Of a stretch of DNA of 64,000 nucleotides, positions 16,834 through 25,553 are shown in pieces. Source of the stretch: Paraburkholderia silviterrae (GTDB taxonomy: Bacteria; Pseudomonadota; Gammaproteobacteria; Burkholderiales; Burkholderiaceae). A model generated the notes under the pieces. That model ran no database searches. It was not told the DNA's origin and saw nothing but the letters and a program-made list of their open reading frames with translations. The stretch covers positions 1-64,000 of the forward strand of contig NZ_SMRP01000027.1 of the NCBI RefSeq assembly GCF_004353915.1, given 5' to 3'. A program made the position numbers and the translations under genes. How positions within the stretch are numbered: position 1 is the first letter of the stretch; each line of letters begins with the position of its first letter.

Positions 16834-18471
16834 TCACGCGCGCAAAGGCTCGCGGCCAAGAATATCGTCGGCAATCCTCTCCGCCATCATCAGGATCGGC
16901 GCATTGGTCGGGCCGCGCACGATGCGCGGTATTGCTGAGCCATCCACGACACGCAATCCGTGCACCCCTCGCACACGCAGCCGGGCATCGAGTACCGCCT
17001 GCGGATCGCGCTCGCTTCCCATGCGGCACGTGCCGACTGGATGATGAAGCGTAATCGCGGTCCGGCGAATGAATGCATCAATTTGTGCGTCGTCGATATG
17101 CCCCTTGCCCGGCGATATCTGATCGGCGATGAACGCCTGCATCGGCGCCTGCGCACCAATTTCGGACATCCGCTTGAACATCTCGCGCGCCGCGTCGCGA
17201 TCGCTTTCGCTCGCCAGGAAGTTCTGCTCGATGACAGGAGCACGAGCTGGATCCGCGCTTGCCAGGCTCACCTGGCCGCGACTTTCCGGCGTCAGGAAGA
17301 CGCCCTTGATCGCAAACGCATCCGCGTAGGCCTTCTTGAAGGGCGTGAGGTACGGCCCAGCCGTCATCGGCGCTGCCGCCAGGATCAGCTGCGCGTCGGG
17401 CAGCGCGAGCGCGGCGCGAGTGCGAATGAGTCCGACTGCGGCGGCCGGGATCTTGCTCGACATGCCGTCGCCGAATAACGCAGTGCGCATTACGTCGAAG
17501 CCGATCCGGTCGGCCCGCATCGTCCGATGCAAGGGTCCTGGCTCGCGTCTCTTCCAGCGCAGATCGAACACGATGTGATCATGCAAATTCCGGCCAACGC
17601 CAGGCAGAGAAACGCGCGCGGGAATATCGTGCCTGGCGAGCTGCGCAGGATCTCCAATGCCGGAGAGCATCAGGAGTTGCGGCGAGTTGATCACGCCTCC
17701 CGCCAGCAGCACCTCCTGGCGCGCGTTGACGACATGCCGCTGCCCTTTCCAGCTGTACTCGATGCCGATCGCGCGCGGCGTGGGTGCGTCGTCGAGCAGG
17801 ACGCGACGGACCTGCGCGTTGGTCAACAACACGACGTTGCGCCGCGCGAGCGCGGGCCGCAGATAAGCGAGCGCCGCGCTGCATCGCAGCCCGTCGCGGA
17901 TGGTCGCCTGCATGGGGCCGAACCCTTCAGCCGAGGCACCGTTGTAGTCGTCATTGCGTGAATAGCCGCAACGCGCGGCAGCCTCGATAAAGCCGTCGAC
18001 GAGCGGGTCCTGGTAGTTCATGCGCGTCACGGTCAACGGGCCGCTGCCGCCTCGCAGTTCGCTTTCACCGCCCTCCCATGCCTCCGATCGCTTGAAATAA
18101 GGCAGTACGTCCCGGAAGGACCAGCCCTGCACACCGAAGTCATCGGCCCAGCCGTCGTAGTCCTCGCGCATCCCGCGTGCGTACGCCATGCCGTTGATCG
18201 ACGAGCAGCCGCCAACCACCTTGCCGCGCGCGAACTCGATGCTGCGCTCGTCCATGCCGCGTTCGCGCGCCGTGAAGTACCCCCAGTCGTACCAGCGATG
18301 CTTGAGAATGAGTCCCCATGCCAGCGGAACTTTGATGACCGGCGAGCGGTCGGGGCCGCCCGCTTCGATCACCAGAATGCGCAGGGCGGGGTTCGCGCCC
18401 AGACGATATGCGAGTGCGCAACCGGCCGATCCCGCACCGACGATCACATAGTCGAAGTCGCCCGCGCTCAT
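16834..18471 (-). CDS. GMC-family FAD oxidoreductase (choline dehydrogenase-like)
   Basis: 545 residues, start at 18471 overlapping the MFS stop by 4 bp; the long in-frame extension upstream reads through the MFS gene and is spurious. FAD-binding VIVGAGSAGCALAYRL at 8-23, GMC signature GKVVGGCSSINGM near 84-96, and C-terminal active-site region TLHHPVGTCRMG with GPTNAPILMMAERIAD. It oxidises an alcohol to an aldehyde or ketone, passing electrons to FAD and then oxygen or the respiratory chain. Together with the ALDH of the same operon it could convert an alcohol to an acid. Confidence 0.9.
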   Translation of the reverse strand: MSAGDFDYVIVGAGSAGCALAYRLGANPALRILVIEAGGPDRSPVIKVPLAWGLILKHRWYDWGYFTARERGMDERSIEFARGKVVGGCSSINGMAYARGMREDYDGWADDFGVQGWSFRDVLPYFKRSEAWEGGESELRGGSGPLTVTRMNYQDPLVDGFIEAAARCGYSRNDDYNGASAEGFGPMQATIRDGLRCSAALAYLRPALARRNVVLLTNAQVRRVLLDDAPTPRAIGIEYSWKGQRHVVNARQEVLLAGGVINSPQLLMLSGIGDPAQLARHDIPARVSLPGVGRNLHDHIVFDLRWKRREPGPLHRTMRADRIGFDVMRTALFGDGMSSKIPAAAVGLIRTRAALALPDAQLILAAAPMTAGPYLTPFKKAYADAFAIKGVFLTPESRGQVSLASADPARAPVIEQNFLASESDRDAAREMFKRMSEIGAQAPMQAFIADQISPGKGHIDDAQIDAFIRRTAITLHHPVGTCRMGSERDPQAVLDARLRVRGVHGLRVVDGSAIPRIVRGPTNAPILMMAERIADDILGREPLRA

Positions 18472-19853
18472 CTGGCACCTCCGTCGAGCGCCTCGGGCGC
18501 GCGTACGTCCAATTGCCCGCGTGCGTCCTGCTCGGCCGAGAGGCCGAGCCGGTCGAACATCAACACCGCCACGACGGCAACGACCAGCGGAATCGTCGCA
18601 CAGAAAAAGAGCTGCTCGGTAGGCCACCTGAGCCGCAACAGTACGCCGCCGACCACCGGCCCGACGATCGAGCCAAGGCGTCCCGAGCCCAGCGCCCAAC
18701 CCATTCCGGTGGCACGGATCGACGTCGGATAGTAAGTCGCGGCCAATGCATTGAGTGCGGTCTGATTGCCGAGCACGCAAAATCCCGCGACGAAAATGGC
18801 CGCCAGCGCGAGCCCCGCCACGCCGCGCACTTCGCCGATCGAGGCCATCGCCAAACCGGCAACGATGAAGCTACACGTCAGCACGGCGGTGAAGCCGAAC
18901 CGCTCGACGACCCGCCCGAGCAGCAAATTGCTCGCGATCCCGCCGCACCACATCACCGCCCCCGCCATGACAGCGAGCGAAGTGGAGTGTCCGGCGTCGT
19001 TCATCAGGAGCGGCAGCCAGTTGGCGAGGAAGAACACGCAAAGCAAATTCGAGAAGTTCATCGCCCAGAGCATCAGCGTTCCCATCGCCTTGCCGTCGCG
19101 GAACAGGTTGAGTACGGGCGAGCCCGGATTCGCGCGCTCGCGAACGACGAACACGGTGTGCTCGCCGATCGTGAGTGCCGGATCGATACGTGCGAGCCAC
19201 TTGCGCACCTTCTCCCGGTGCCGCTGGCGCACGATGAGAAACTGCATTGATTCCGGCAGCGCCACCGCCATGAGCGCCGCGCTGAGAAGCGGCACGACAG
19301 CCCCGACGTAGAACACCGCGTGCCAGCCGAAGGCCGGTATCAGCCACGCGGCACTCGTTCCGCTGATCAGCCCACCGAGGACAAAGCCAACCGAAACAAT
19401 CATCATCACGCTGACACGAATGCTCGGGGGGCTGTACTCAGACGCCAGCGCAACCGCGTTTGGAATGATCGCACCGAGCGACAGTCCGGCCAGCAAACGC
19501 CACGCGATCAACTGGTCGACGGATGCCGCAAGCGGCGTCGCTGCCATGAACGTCGCGAGCAGCAATGTCGAAGCAATGAGCACGGGGCGCCGCCCGAGCC
19601 GGTCCGCCAACGGCGTGAACGCAAGCGAGCCGAGCAGCATGCCGGCAAGACTCGCACTGAATACCGGGCCCAGGCTCGCCTTCGCGATGTGCCACTCGCG
19701 AACGATGGCGGGCGCCACGTAGCTGATCGCCTGCACGTCGAATCCATCGACGATCATGCACATCGCGCATAGCGCCAGCGTGACAAGTTGAAACGGACCC
19801 ATGCGGCCTTTGTTCATGACATCCGCAACATCGATTTCCACTGCAACAGACAT
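18468..19853 (-). CDS. MFS transporter, aromatic acid:H+ symporter (AAHS) type
   Basis: 461 residues, 12 membrane segments. ATG at 19853 (MSVAVEIDV) with AGGAG 6 nt upstream; the 15-residue extension lacks a ribosome site. The first segment holds the AAHS mark DGFDVQ, loop 2-3 has DRLGRRPV and loop 8-9 GRVVERFG. It takes up an aromatic or related acid across the inner membrane. It sits between ALDH (45-bp gap) and GMC oxidoreductase (4-bp overlap). It is similar in type to the MFS at 24144-25553, so this catabolic block has two uptake systems. Confidence 0.9.
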   Translation of the reverse strand: MSVAVEIDVADVMNKGRMGPFQLVTLALCAMCMIVDGFDVQAISYVAPAIVREWHIAKASLGPVFSASLAGMLLGSLAFTPLADRLGRRPVLIASTLLLATFMAATPLAASVDQLIAWRLLAGLSLGAIIPNAVALASEYSPPSIRVSVMMIVSVGFVLGGLISGTSAAWLIPAFGWHAVFYVGAVVPLLSAALMAVALPESMQFLIVRQRHREKVRKWLARIDPALTIGEHTVFVVRERANPGSPVLNLFRDGKAMGTLMLWAMNFSNLLCVFFLANWLPLLMNDAGHSTSLAVMAGAVMWCGGIASNLLLGRVVERFGFTAVLTCSFIVAGLAMASIGEVRGVAGLALAAIFVAGFCVLGNQTALNALAATYYPTSIRATGMGWALGSGRLGSIVGPVVGGVLLRLRWPTEQLFFCATIPLVVAVVAVLMFDRLGLSAEQDARGQLDVRAPEALDGGAR

Positions 19854-19898
19854 GGGATCTCCTCGCGCCATGTGTATCGTTGTCCGTCTGCGGGACAA

Positions 19899-21350
19899 TC
19901 AGAGCAAGACATTGATGACTTTGGTTTCCAGATAGCTGTAGAGCTCCTCGACACCCTCTTCCCGATCGATGCCGCTGTTCTTGAAACCGCCCCACGGCAC
20001 GCCGAGAAAGTGCGTATTGCTGCCGTTGATGAAGATGCTGCCTGCGCGCAGACGTTTCGCCGTGTTCAGCGCGTGGTTGATGTCACGAGTCCAGATTGCG
20101 GCCGACAAGCCATAGTCGGTGTCATTGGCAAGCGCGACGGCTTCATCGATGGAACGCCATTTGCCGACCGACAGAATCGGACCGAACACCTCGTCCCGCC
20201 ATAGCCGCATGCCGGGGGTGACGTCCGCATAAACCGTCGGCTCGACCCAGAAGCCTCGTTCGAATTGCGCACCGGCCGGTCGCTTTCCGCCGGTCATCAG
20301 GCGTGCGCCGGCGGTTTGCGCCGGATCGAAAAAGCTCAGCACATGATCAAGACTCCTGCGTGAATTGATCGGTCCCATCCCGGTGTCCGGCGACATGGGA
20401 TCGCCAAGGCGGATCGCGGCGACTCGCTCCACCACCTTCGCGAGCACCGCCTCGTAGATCTCCTCGTGAATCAAGAGGCGTGAATTCGAGCCGCACGACT
20501 GGCCCTGCCACGTGAAGTTCATGCCTTGCACAGCGCTGTCGGCGACGGCGTCGAGATCCACATCGGGAAACACGATCATCGGATTCTTGCCGCCGAGCTC
20601 GAGCGTCACATGCTTGATGGCGACTTCCGCCGCGCTGCGCTGAATCGCGCGGCCTGTCGGCATCGAGCCGATCAGCGCCAGGCGTTTTACGTCGGGATGG
20701 CGAACCAGCGCGTCGCCGACTTCCGCGCCCGAGCCATTGACGATGTTGAACACGCCGCGCGGAAACACCTCGCGCGCGATCTCCCCCATGATTAGCACCG
20801 AGAGCGGCGACGTCTCAGGTGGCTTGACGACGACGGTATTGCCGGCCACTAGGGCCGACGCCGTGCGCGCCGCCGAAAACATCGCCGGATGATTGAACGC
20901 GGCAATGCGGCCCACGACGCCGTACGGTTCGAGCACGGTCATGTGCAGATGGCGATTCGTCGACGGGATCGTTTCACCCTTGATGCTGTGCGCGAGCCCC
21001 GCGTAATAGCGCAAGCTGCGCACCGTATCGTGGATGCTCATCAGCGTGGGCTTATAGGTGTTGCCCGAATCTAGCACCTCGATGCGCGAGATCTCCTCGG
21101 CGCGCTCGGCGAGCCGGTCGCCGAACTGGCGCAGTATTTCGCCGCGCTCTTCGCCCGTGCGTTCCGCCCACGCGGGCCACGCCCGGCTCGCGGCATCCAC
21201 GGCGCGAGCGACGTCGGCGCGCGAGCCGTCCGCTGCACGGCCTATCACGGCCTCGTTGGCCGGATTGATCGCGGTGGCCCACTTGCCGCTTGCGCTCTCG
21301 ACTAACTCGCCGTCGATCAGCAGATAGCCTTCGATGAGTTCGTTGCTCAT
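19899..21350 (-). CDS. NAD(P)-dependent aldehyde dehydrogenase
   Basis: 483 residues, typical ALDH length. Start at 21350 (MSNELIEG); the upstream extension is in the aldolase region and lacks family residues. Cofactor and active-site marks: FNHPAMF, VVVKPPETSP, catalytic Glu in LELGGK (about 258) and catalytic Cys in GQSCGSNSR (about 293), EVFGP near the end. It oxidises an aldehyde, probably the product of the GMC enzyme or the aldolase of the same operon. Betaine-aldehyde and gamma-aminobutyraldehyde dehydrogenases are the nearest general type; the substrate is not determined. Confidence 0.9.
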   Translation of the reverse strand: MSNELIEGYLLIDGELVESASGKWATAINPANEAVIGRAADGSRADVARAVDAASRAWPAWAERTGEERGEILRQFGDRLAERAEEISRIEVLDSGNTYKPTLMSIHDTVRSLRYYAGLAHSIKGETIPSTNRHLHMTVLEPYGVVGRIAAFNHPAMFSAARTASALVAGNTVVVKPPETSPLSVLIMGEIAREVFPRGVFNIVNGSGAEVGDALVRHPDVKRLALIGSMPTGRAIQRSAAEVAIKHVTLELGGKNPMIVFPDVDLDAVADSAVQGMNFTWQGQSCGSNSRLLIHEEIYEAVLAKVVERVAAIRLGDPMSPDTGMGPINSRRSLDHVLSFFDPAQTAGARLMTGGKRPAGAQFERGFWVEPTVYADVTPGMRLWRDEVFGPILSVGKWRSIDEAVALANDTDYGLSAAIWTRDINHALNTAKRLRAGSIFINGSNTHFLGVPWGGFKNSGIDREEGVEELYSYLETKVINVLL

Positions 21351-21375
21351 TGGATCGCCCTTGCAGGAGGTACAG

Positions 21376-22167
21376 TCATGCCGTTTTCGCCGGGCCATTC
21401 GCGACGCGCGCCTTCCAGAGCGCCCATGGGCGCTCGATCTGGGTCTCCACATTGCGGCAGGCGGCCTCGGCTTCTTCGCTATTCAGGTACGTGACGGGGC
21501 CAAGCCGCATTGCTTCGCTTTGCAGCTTCGCGTTGGTCTCCGCGTAGATCGCGCGATACACGGCATGCTTGAGCGACGGCCCGACCACGGTCGAGCCGTG
21601 ACCGCGCATCAGCACGATCGACGCATCGCCGAGCGCCTCGGCGAGCGAGCGGCCAAGCGCGTTGCTGCGGATCAGCAGGTCCGTCGCATGTCCAGCACGG
21701 TCGCGAATCTCAAAGATCGGCGCGCCTCGGCCGAGAAAGCCGCACATGTGGCAGACGGGCCGAAACGTGACGCCATGGGTGACGCTGAACGGCAGCACCG
21801 AAGGAGAATGGCTATGAACGATCGCCATGACGTCGCTGCGCGCCTTGTATATCTCCGCATGAATGAAACGTTCGAGATAGACTGCGCGCCCGCGCGCGTC
21901 GAGCGGATTGCCGTCCAGATCAAATTCGATGATGTCGCCCGCCTCGACCGTCCCCGGTGCCATGTTGCGGGCGAGCAGAAAGCGCGCTGTATTGTGTTCG
22001 TGACGCACGCTGACGTGGCCAAACGCATCGACGATGCCCTGGTCGAACAGGATGCGATTGGCGGCAACGAGATCGTCGATCCACGCGCTCTCAGGCGAGC
22101 GCGCCTCACCCGTATCGGCGGCTTTGGAGACAAGCGTGCCGGGCTCGTTCAGTCCAAGTGTCAGCAT
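21376..22167 (-). CDS. Class II aldolase/adducin-family protein
   Basis: 263 residues. Fold marks: GHVSVR, zinc ligands HSHSP (about 118-122) and a third His in RGHGSTVVG. Family members are L-fuculose or L-ribulose phosphate aldolases and epimerases, and also lyases and decarboxylases such as HCOMODA-type decarboxylases in aromatic pathways; with no sugar kinase nearby the latter type of role is more likely. The ATG at 22165-22167 forms the edge of promoter copy B. It is first in the aldolase-ALDH-MFS-GMC operon, 25 bp ahead of the ALDH. Confidence 0.85.
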   Translation of the reverse strand: MLTLGLNEPGTLVSKAADTGEARSPESAWIDDLVAANRILFDQGIVDAFGHVSVRHEHNTARFLLARNMAPGTVEAGDIIEFDLDGNPLDARGRAVYLERFIHAEIYKARSDVMAIVHSHSPSVLPFSVTHGVTFRPVCHMCGFLGRGAPIFEIRDRAGHATDLLIRSNALGRSLAEALGDASIVLMRGHGSTVVGPSLKHAVYRAIYAETNAKLQSEAMRLGPVTYLNSEEAEAACRNVETQIERPWALWKARVANGPAKTA

Positions 22168-22322
22168 AAGATCCTTCGTTCGGGTTTGAGCTGTCGAATT
22201 CGGTCACACGGCGTGAGGCGTCGAACTGCTCCAGCGAATGAAGAAAATCTTAGGGGTTGAGCGTCTATCCTTCCAATTCAAATCCCGACATCAATCCATA
22301 GTCATCTGGCTATCGTTACGAC
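22165..22322. repeat. Duplicated promoter segment, copy B
   Basis: Ungapped second copy of 15665-15822, exactly 6500 bp away, in the same orientation. It serves the leftward aldolase operon. Beyond 22322 the sequence no longer follows the LysR coding region of copy A, so only the control region was copied (or the rest was lost). Candidate leftward -10 TAAGAT near 22248. Confidence 0.85.
22298..22313. promoter_or_regulatory. Putative LysR-type binding site, copy B
   Basis: ATAG-N8-CTAT (22298-22313), same dyad as at 15798-15813 with only one base changed in the spacer. Confidence 0.45.
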
Positions 22323-22398
22323 GTGTGCGGCAACGACTTCGAGTACACGGCACGCATCTTCCTCGCCGCTGAGTGGCACGCTCGATCTGATTCCCTTT

Positions 22399-22929
22399 CT
22401 AATCACCGCGCGCCGGAACCGCAACTGGCTGACCGGGCGGAGTCGACTCGGCATCGACGTGCAAGTCGTCCAGGGGCTCTGCGTTGTCATAGAGCCTGAT
22501 CAGCCATTCACGCAACAGTTCAGCTTCCGCAGCGCTGAAACAGTTCAACGCAACGGCCTCGTAGTGTTGGGCAAGCGGGACGATCTCGCGCGTCAGTTCG
22601 GCGCCTTTCTCGGTCAGCGCCAGTTGAACGGCTCGGCCGTCGTTGCAACTGCGTTCCCTGGACACGAGTCCCTGTGCAGTTAGTCGGTCCACTATGCGCG
22701 AGAGCACCGACATGTCGACACAAGCCTGCGGAGCGAGCTCGGAGAGCCTCTGATGAGGCACATTCCCGAGCGACGCGCACACACGCCATTCAGTCAAGCT
22801 CAGGCCGTACGGCTTGAGCGCTTTCGAAAATGCGTTGCCCATGCGGCTTCCGGCACGTGCAACGAGGTAAGGTACGGCGCGCAGCAGATCATGACCAACC
22901 GTGATCGTCGCGGGACGCTGCTTCTTCAC
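22399..22929 (-). CDS. MarR-family transcriptional regulator
   Basis: 176 residues from a GTG at 22929 with GGAG 10 nt upstream. Winged-helix core: LSLTEWRVCASLG, QACVDMSVLSRIVDRLTAQGLV (recognition helix) and wing RERSCNDGRAVQLALTEKG. It probably represses and senses a phenolic or aromatic acid. It diverges from the gamma-resorcylate-decarboxylase-like gene (246 bp between), whose promoter holds a perfect dyad at 23047-23062; control of that gene pair and itself is the simplest reading. Confidence 0.9.
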   Translation of the reverse strand: MKKQRPATITVGHDLLRAVPYLVARAGSRMGNAFSKALKPYGLSLTEWRVCASLGNVPHQRLSELAPQACVDMSVLSRIVDRLTAQGLVSRERSCNDGRAVQLALTEKGAELTREIVPLAQHYEAVALNCFSAAEAELLREWLIRLYDNAEPLDDLHVDAESTPPGQPVAVPARGD

Positions 22930-23046
22930 TATCCGTCACTCCATCATCTATTTGTGATTGCAAGTATATAACAGGCTGACGGCATCCTTCACTCAATAAT
23001 CTGGGCATGAATGCCGTGCGAAATCCGGCGGCAATTTGCGGTTTTT

Positions 23047-23090
23047 CTCGGGTAATCCCGAGTTGAGGTTTGACTTTCCCCGTATACACT
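23047..23090 (+). promoter_or_regulatory. Putative operator and promoter for the decarboxylase-MFS pair
   Basis: Perfect dyad CTCGGG-TAAT-CCCGAG (23047-23062) abuts a candidate promoter TTGAGG (23063-23068), 16 bp, TACACT (23085-23090). It lies 85 bp upstream of the decarboxylase-like start and 118 bp from the divergent MarR gene, a normal place for a MarR or similar repressor site. Confidence 0.45.
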
Positions 23091-23175
23091 CAACGAACAA
23101 TTACATGCAATTTCAATTAATTGACCCTATCTTGCGTGCCGATGCGCTGCGCGCCCTCGCCACCATCTGGATATC

Positions 23176-24147
23176 ATGAAAGACAAGATCGCTCTCGAAG
23201 AACACTTTGCCATCGACCAGACCATCGCCGATTCCGAGGTATATGCACGACCCGAGGTCTGGACGCACTTACGCGCGAACCTGCTCGACTTCGAGCAGCA
23301 GCGCATCGAGCAGATGGACGAATGGGGCACCGGTTTTTCAATCCTCTCGCTGAATTCGCCTGCCGTGCAGGCCGTACCCGATCCGGATCGCGCCGTAGAC
23401 GTGGCGCGGCGCGCAAACGACGTGCTTGCCGAGCAGGTCCGGCGTCATCCGACTCGCTTCGGCGGTTTCGCGGCATTGCCCTTGCAAGACCCAGAGCGCG
23501 CTGCACGCGAGCTCGAGCGCTGCGTGAACGAACTGGGTTTTCACGGCTTCCTCGTGAACGGTTTCTCGCAGGTCGGCGACGCGAACACGGTGGTCTATTA
23601 CGATGATCCGCGCTTCGCCGACTTCTGGGCCACCGCAGCGTCGCTCGGCAAGCCGTTCTACATGCACCCTCGCGATCCGCTCGCATCGCGCGAGCCGATC
23701 TACGACGGATGCCACTGGCTAACCGGACCGACGTGGGCGTTTGCGGCCGAAACCAGCATGCACGCGCTGCGTCTGCTGTCGAGTGGCCTGTTCGACCGTC
23801 ATCCGCAATTGCAGATGATTCTCGGGCACTTTGGCGAAGGCATTCCGTTCAATGTCTGGCGCATCGATCACATCCTGCGCAAAGGCCGTCGTGGCATGCC
23901 GTGCGAGCGCGAAATCGGCGACTATCTGCGTAATAACGTCTATATCACGACAAGCGGCAACTTCCGCACGCCCACGCTGCTGTCGACGATGCTCGAAGTC
24001 GGCAGCGACCGCATCATGTATTCCGTCGATTATCCGTTCGAGAAGCACGAAGACGCGGCGCGCTGGTTCGATCACTGCGAGATCAGCGAACTCGACCGCC
24101 GCAAGATCGGACGCGACAACGCACGGCGTCTCTTCGGCCTGTCATGA
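23176..24147 (+). CDS. Amidohydrolase-type decarboxylase, gamma-resorcylate decarboxylase-like
   Basis: 323 residues, the usual length. It follows the gamma-resorcylate (2,6-dihydroxybenzoate) decarboxylase pattern closely: metal ligands Glu8 and His10 in LEEHFAI, His164 in MHPRDP, His218 in LGHFGEG and Asp285 in SVDYPFE, plus LSLNSPAVQAVPD, FAALPLQDP and YDGCHWLTGPTWAFA. Such enzymes remove CO2 from ortho-hydroxybenzoates using Mn or Zn. The next steps of resorcinol degradation are not encoded in the window, so the true substrate may be another hydroxybenzoate. It overlaps the following MFS gene by 4 bp. Upstream dyad and MarR gene suggest regulation. Confidence 0.87.
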   Translation: MKDKIALEEHFAIDQTIADSEVYARPEVWTHLRANLLDFEQQRIEQMDEWGTGFSILSLNSPAVQAVPDPDRAVDVARRANDVLAEQVRRHPTRFGGFAALPLQDPERAARELERCVNELGFHGFLVNGFSQVGDANTVVYYDDPRFADFWATAASLGKPFYMHPRDPLASREPIYDGCHWLTGPTWAFAAETSMHALRLLSSGLFDRHPQLQMILGHFGEGIPFNVWRIDHILRKGRRGMPCEREIGDYLRNNVYITTSGNFRTPTLLSTMLEVGSDRIMYSVDYPFEKHEDAARWFDHCEISELDRRKIGRDNARRLFGLS

Positions 24148-25553
24148 CGCGCGCCCTTCAGCAGTCATCGGGGGCGATGGCCAAGCCCTCTGCCGGCGGT
24201 GAATCGAGTCCGGGCGCCGTCGATATCGCCGCGGTCATCGACGCGCGTCCGGTCGGGCGTTTCCAGGTGGCGATCATGGTGCTGCTCGCGCTGTGCGTGG
24301 TGATCGACGGCTTCGACGTGCAGTCGATGGGCTTCGTCGCACCTGCATTGATTCGCGAGTGGCATGTCTCCCGTGTCGCAATGGGCCCTGTGTTTGGCGC
24401 GAGCCTGGTCGGCATGCTGCCGGGCTCGCTGCTGATGGGGCCGCTCGCAGACCGCATAGGACGCCGCCCCGTGCTGATCGGGTGCTCGCTTTTTCTTGGC
24501 GTGTGCATGCTGGTGACAGCGCTTGCTTCGTCGCTGTCACAGTTGCTCGTTCTGCGCTTCGTGACGGGCATCGGGCTCGGCGGCATCATGGGCAACGCCA
24601 TTGCGCTCGCCGGCGAATACAGTCCGATCCGCCGCCGCACCACGCTGATGATGTGGGTGTCATGCGGCTTCACGGGTGGCGCGGTGCTCGGCGGCGTGCT
24701 GTCGACGATGCTCATTCCGCTGGCCGGGTGGCGCATGGTGTTCATCGTGGGCGGCGCGGTGCCGATTGTCATCGCCCTCGCAATGGTGGTCATGCTGCCC
24801 GAGTCGATGCAATTCATGGTGGCGAGCGGGCGCGGCAGGCAGCGTCTCGCGGCGATCTTGCGCCGTATCGCGCCCGAGCTTCCCGTCGATGCCGCGACGC
24901 GCTACGTGTCGCACGAGCGGCCGCCTGCCGGCAGCCGTGTCACGGCGCTTTTCGCGGACGGCCGCGCGCGTCTGACGCTGCTGCTATGGGGCGTCAACTT
25001 TATGAACATGGTGAATCTGTTCTTCCTCGCGAACTGGTTGCCGACCATTGCGACCGACTTCGGTTACAACATTGCCGACGCGGCGCTGATCGGCACGATG
25101 CTGCAAGTTGGCGGCGTCGCGGGGACACTTGCGATGGGGCCGCTGATCGACCGTTGGGGCTTTTTCCGCGTGCTCGGTCCGTGCTATCTGCTCGCGGCGG
25201 CAGCGATCGTCTCGATGGCGAGCGCCGCTTCGGTGTCGCTGGTGTTGTTGCTGACTGTCGTGACCATTAGCGGTTTCGGCATCGTCGGCGGACAACCCGC
25301 GAACAACTCGCTGTCGGCGACACTGTATCCCGTCACGCTGCGCGCGACGGGCGTCGGCTGGAGTCTGGGGATTGGCCGTGCCGGATCGATCGTGGGGCCG
25401 GTAGTCGCCGGAGGGCTGATGCAGTTGCACTGGAACGCGCAACAGCTATTCACTGCGGCCGCATTACCCGCGCTGCTCGCATCATTCATGCTCTTGCTCA
25501 TGTCTCGCGACCGCCTGTTCGAGCGCGCGCGAGAATCGGCAGAGGCAGCCTGA
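24144..25553 (+). CDS. MFS transporter, AAHS type (hydroxybenzoate uptake)
   Basis: 469 residues, 12 membrane segments, starting inside the decarboxylase stop (ATGA). AAHS marks: DGFDVQSMGF in segment 1, GPLADRIGRRPVLIG in loop 2-3, GPLIDRWGFFRV in loop 8-9. Co-translation with the decarboxylase suggests it imports that enzyme's hydroxybenzoate substrate. A dead ALDH begins right after its stop. Confidence 0.9.
   Translation: MTRALQQSSGAMAKPSAGGESSPGAVDIAAVIDARPVGRFQVAIMVLLALCVVIDGFDVQSMGFVAPALIREWHVSRVAMGPVFGASLVGMLPGSLLMGPLADRIGRRPVLIGCSLFLGVCMLVTALASSLSQLLVLRFVTGIGLGGIMGNAIALAGEYSPIRRRTTLMMWVSCGFTGGAVLGGVLSTMLIPLAGWRMVFIVGGAVPIVIALAMVVMLPESMQFMVASGRGRQRLAAILRRIAPELPVDAATRYVSHERPPAGSRVTALFADGRARLTLLLWGVNFMNMVNLFFLANWLPTIATDFGYNIADAALIGTMLQVGGVAGTLAMGPLIDRWGFFRVLGPCYLLAAAAIVSMASAASVSLVLLLTVVTISGFGIVGGQPANNSLSATLYPVTLRATGVGWSLGIGRAGSIVGPVVAGGLMQLHWNAQQLFTAAALPALLASFMLLLMSRDRLFERARESAEAA

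Noticed and set aside
22322..22398. Possible second, decayed LysR gene after promoter copy B
   Set aside because: The sequence beyond 22322 shows no convincing match to the LysR N-terminus of copy A by eye; the segment is short and ends at the MarR gene.
23176..24147. Complete gamma-resorcylate catabolic cluster
   Set aside because: Only the decarboxylase-like gene and a transporter are present; the hydroxylase, ring-cleavage and reductase genes are not in the window.
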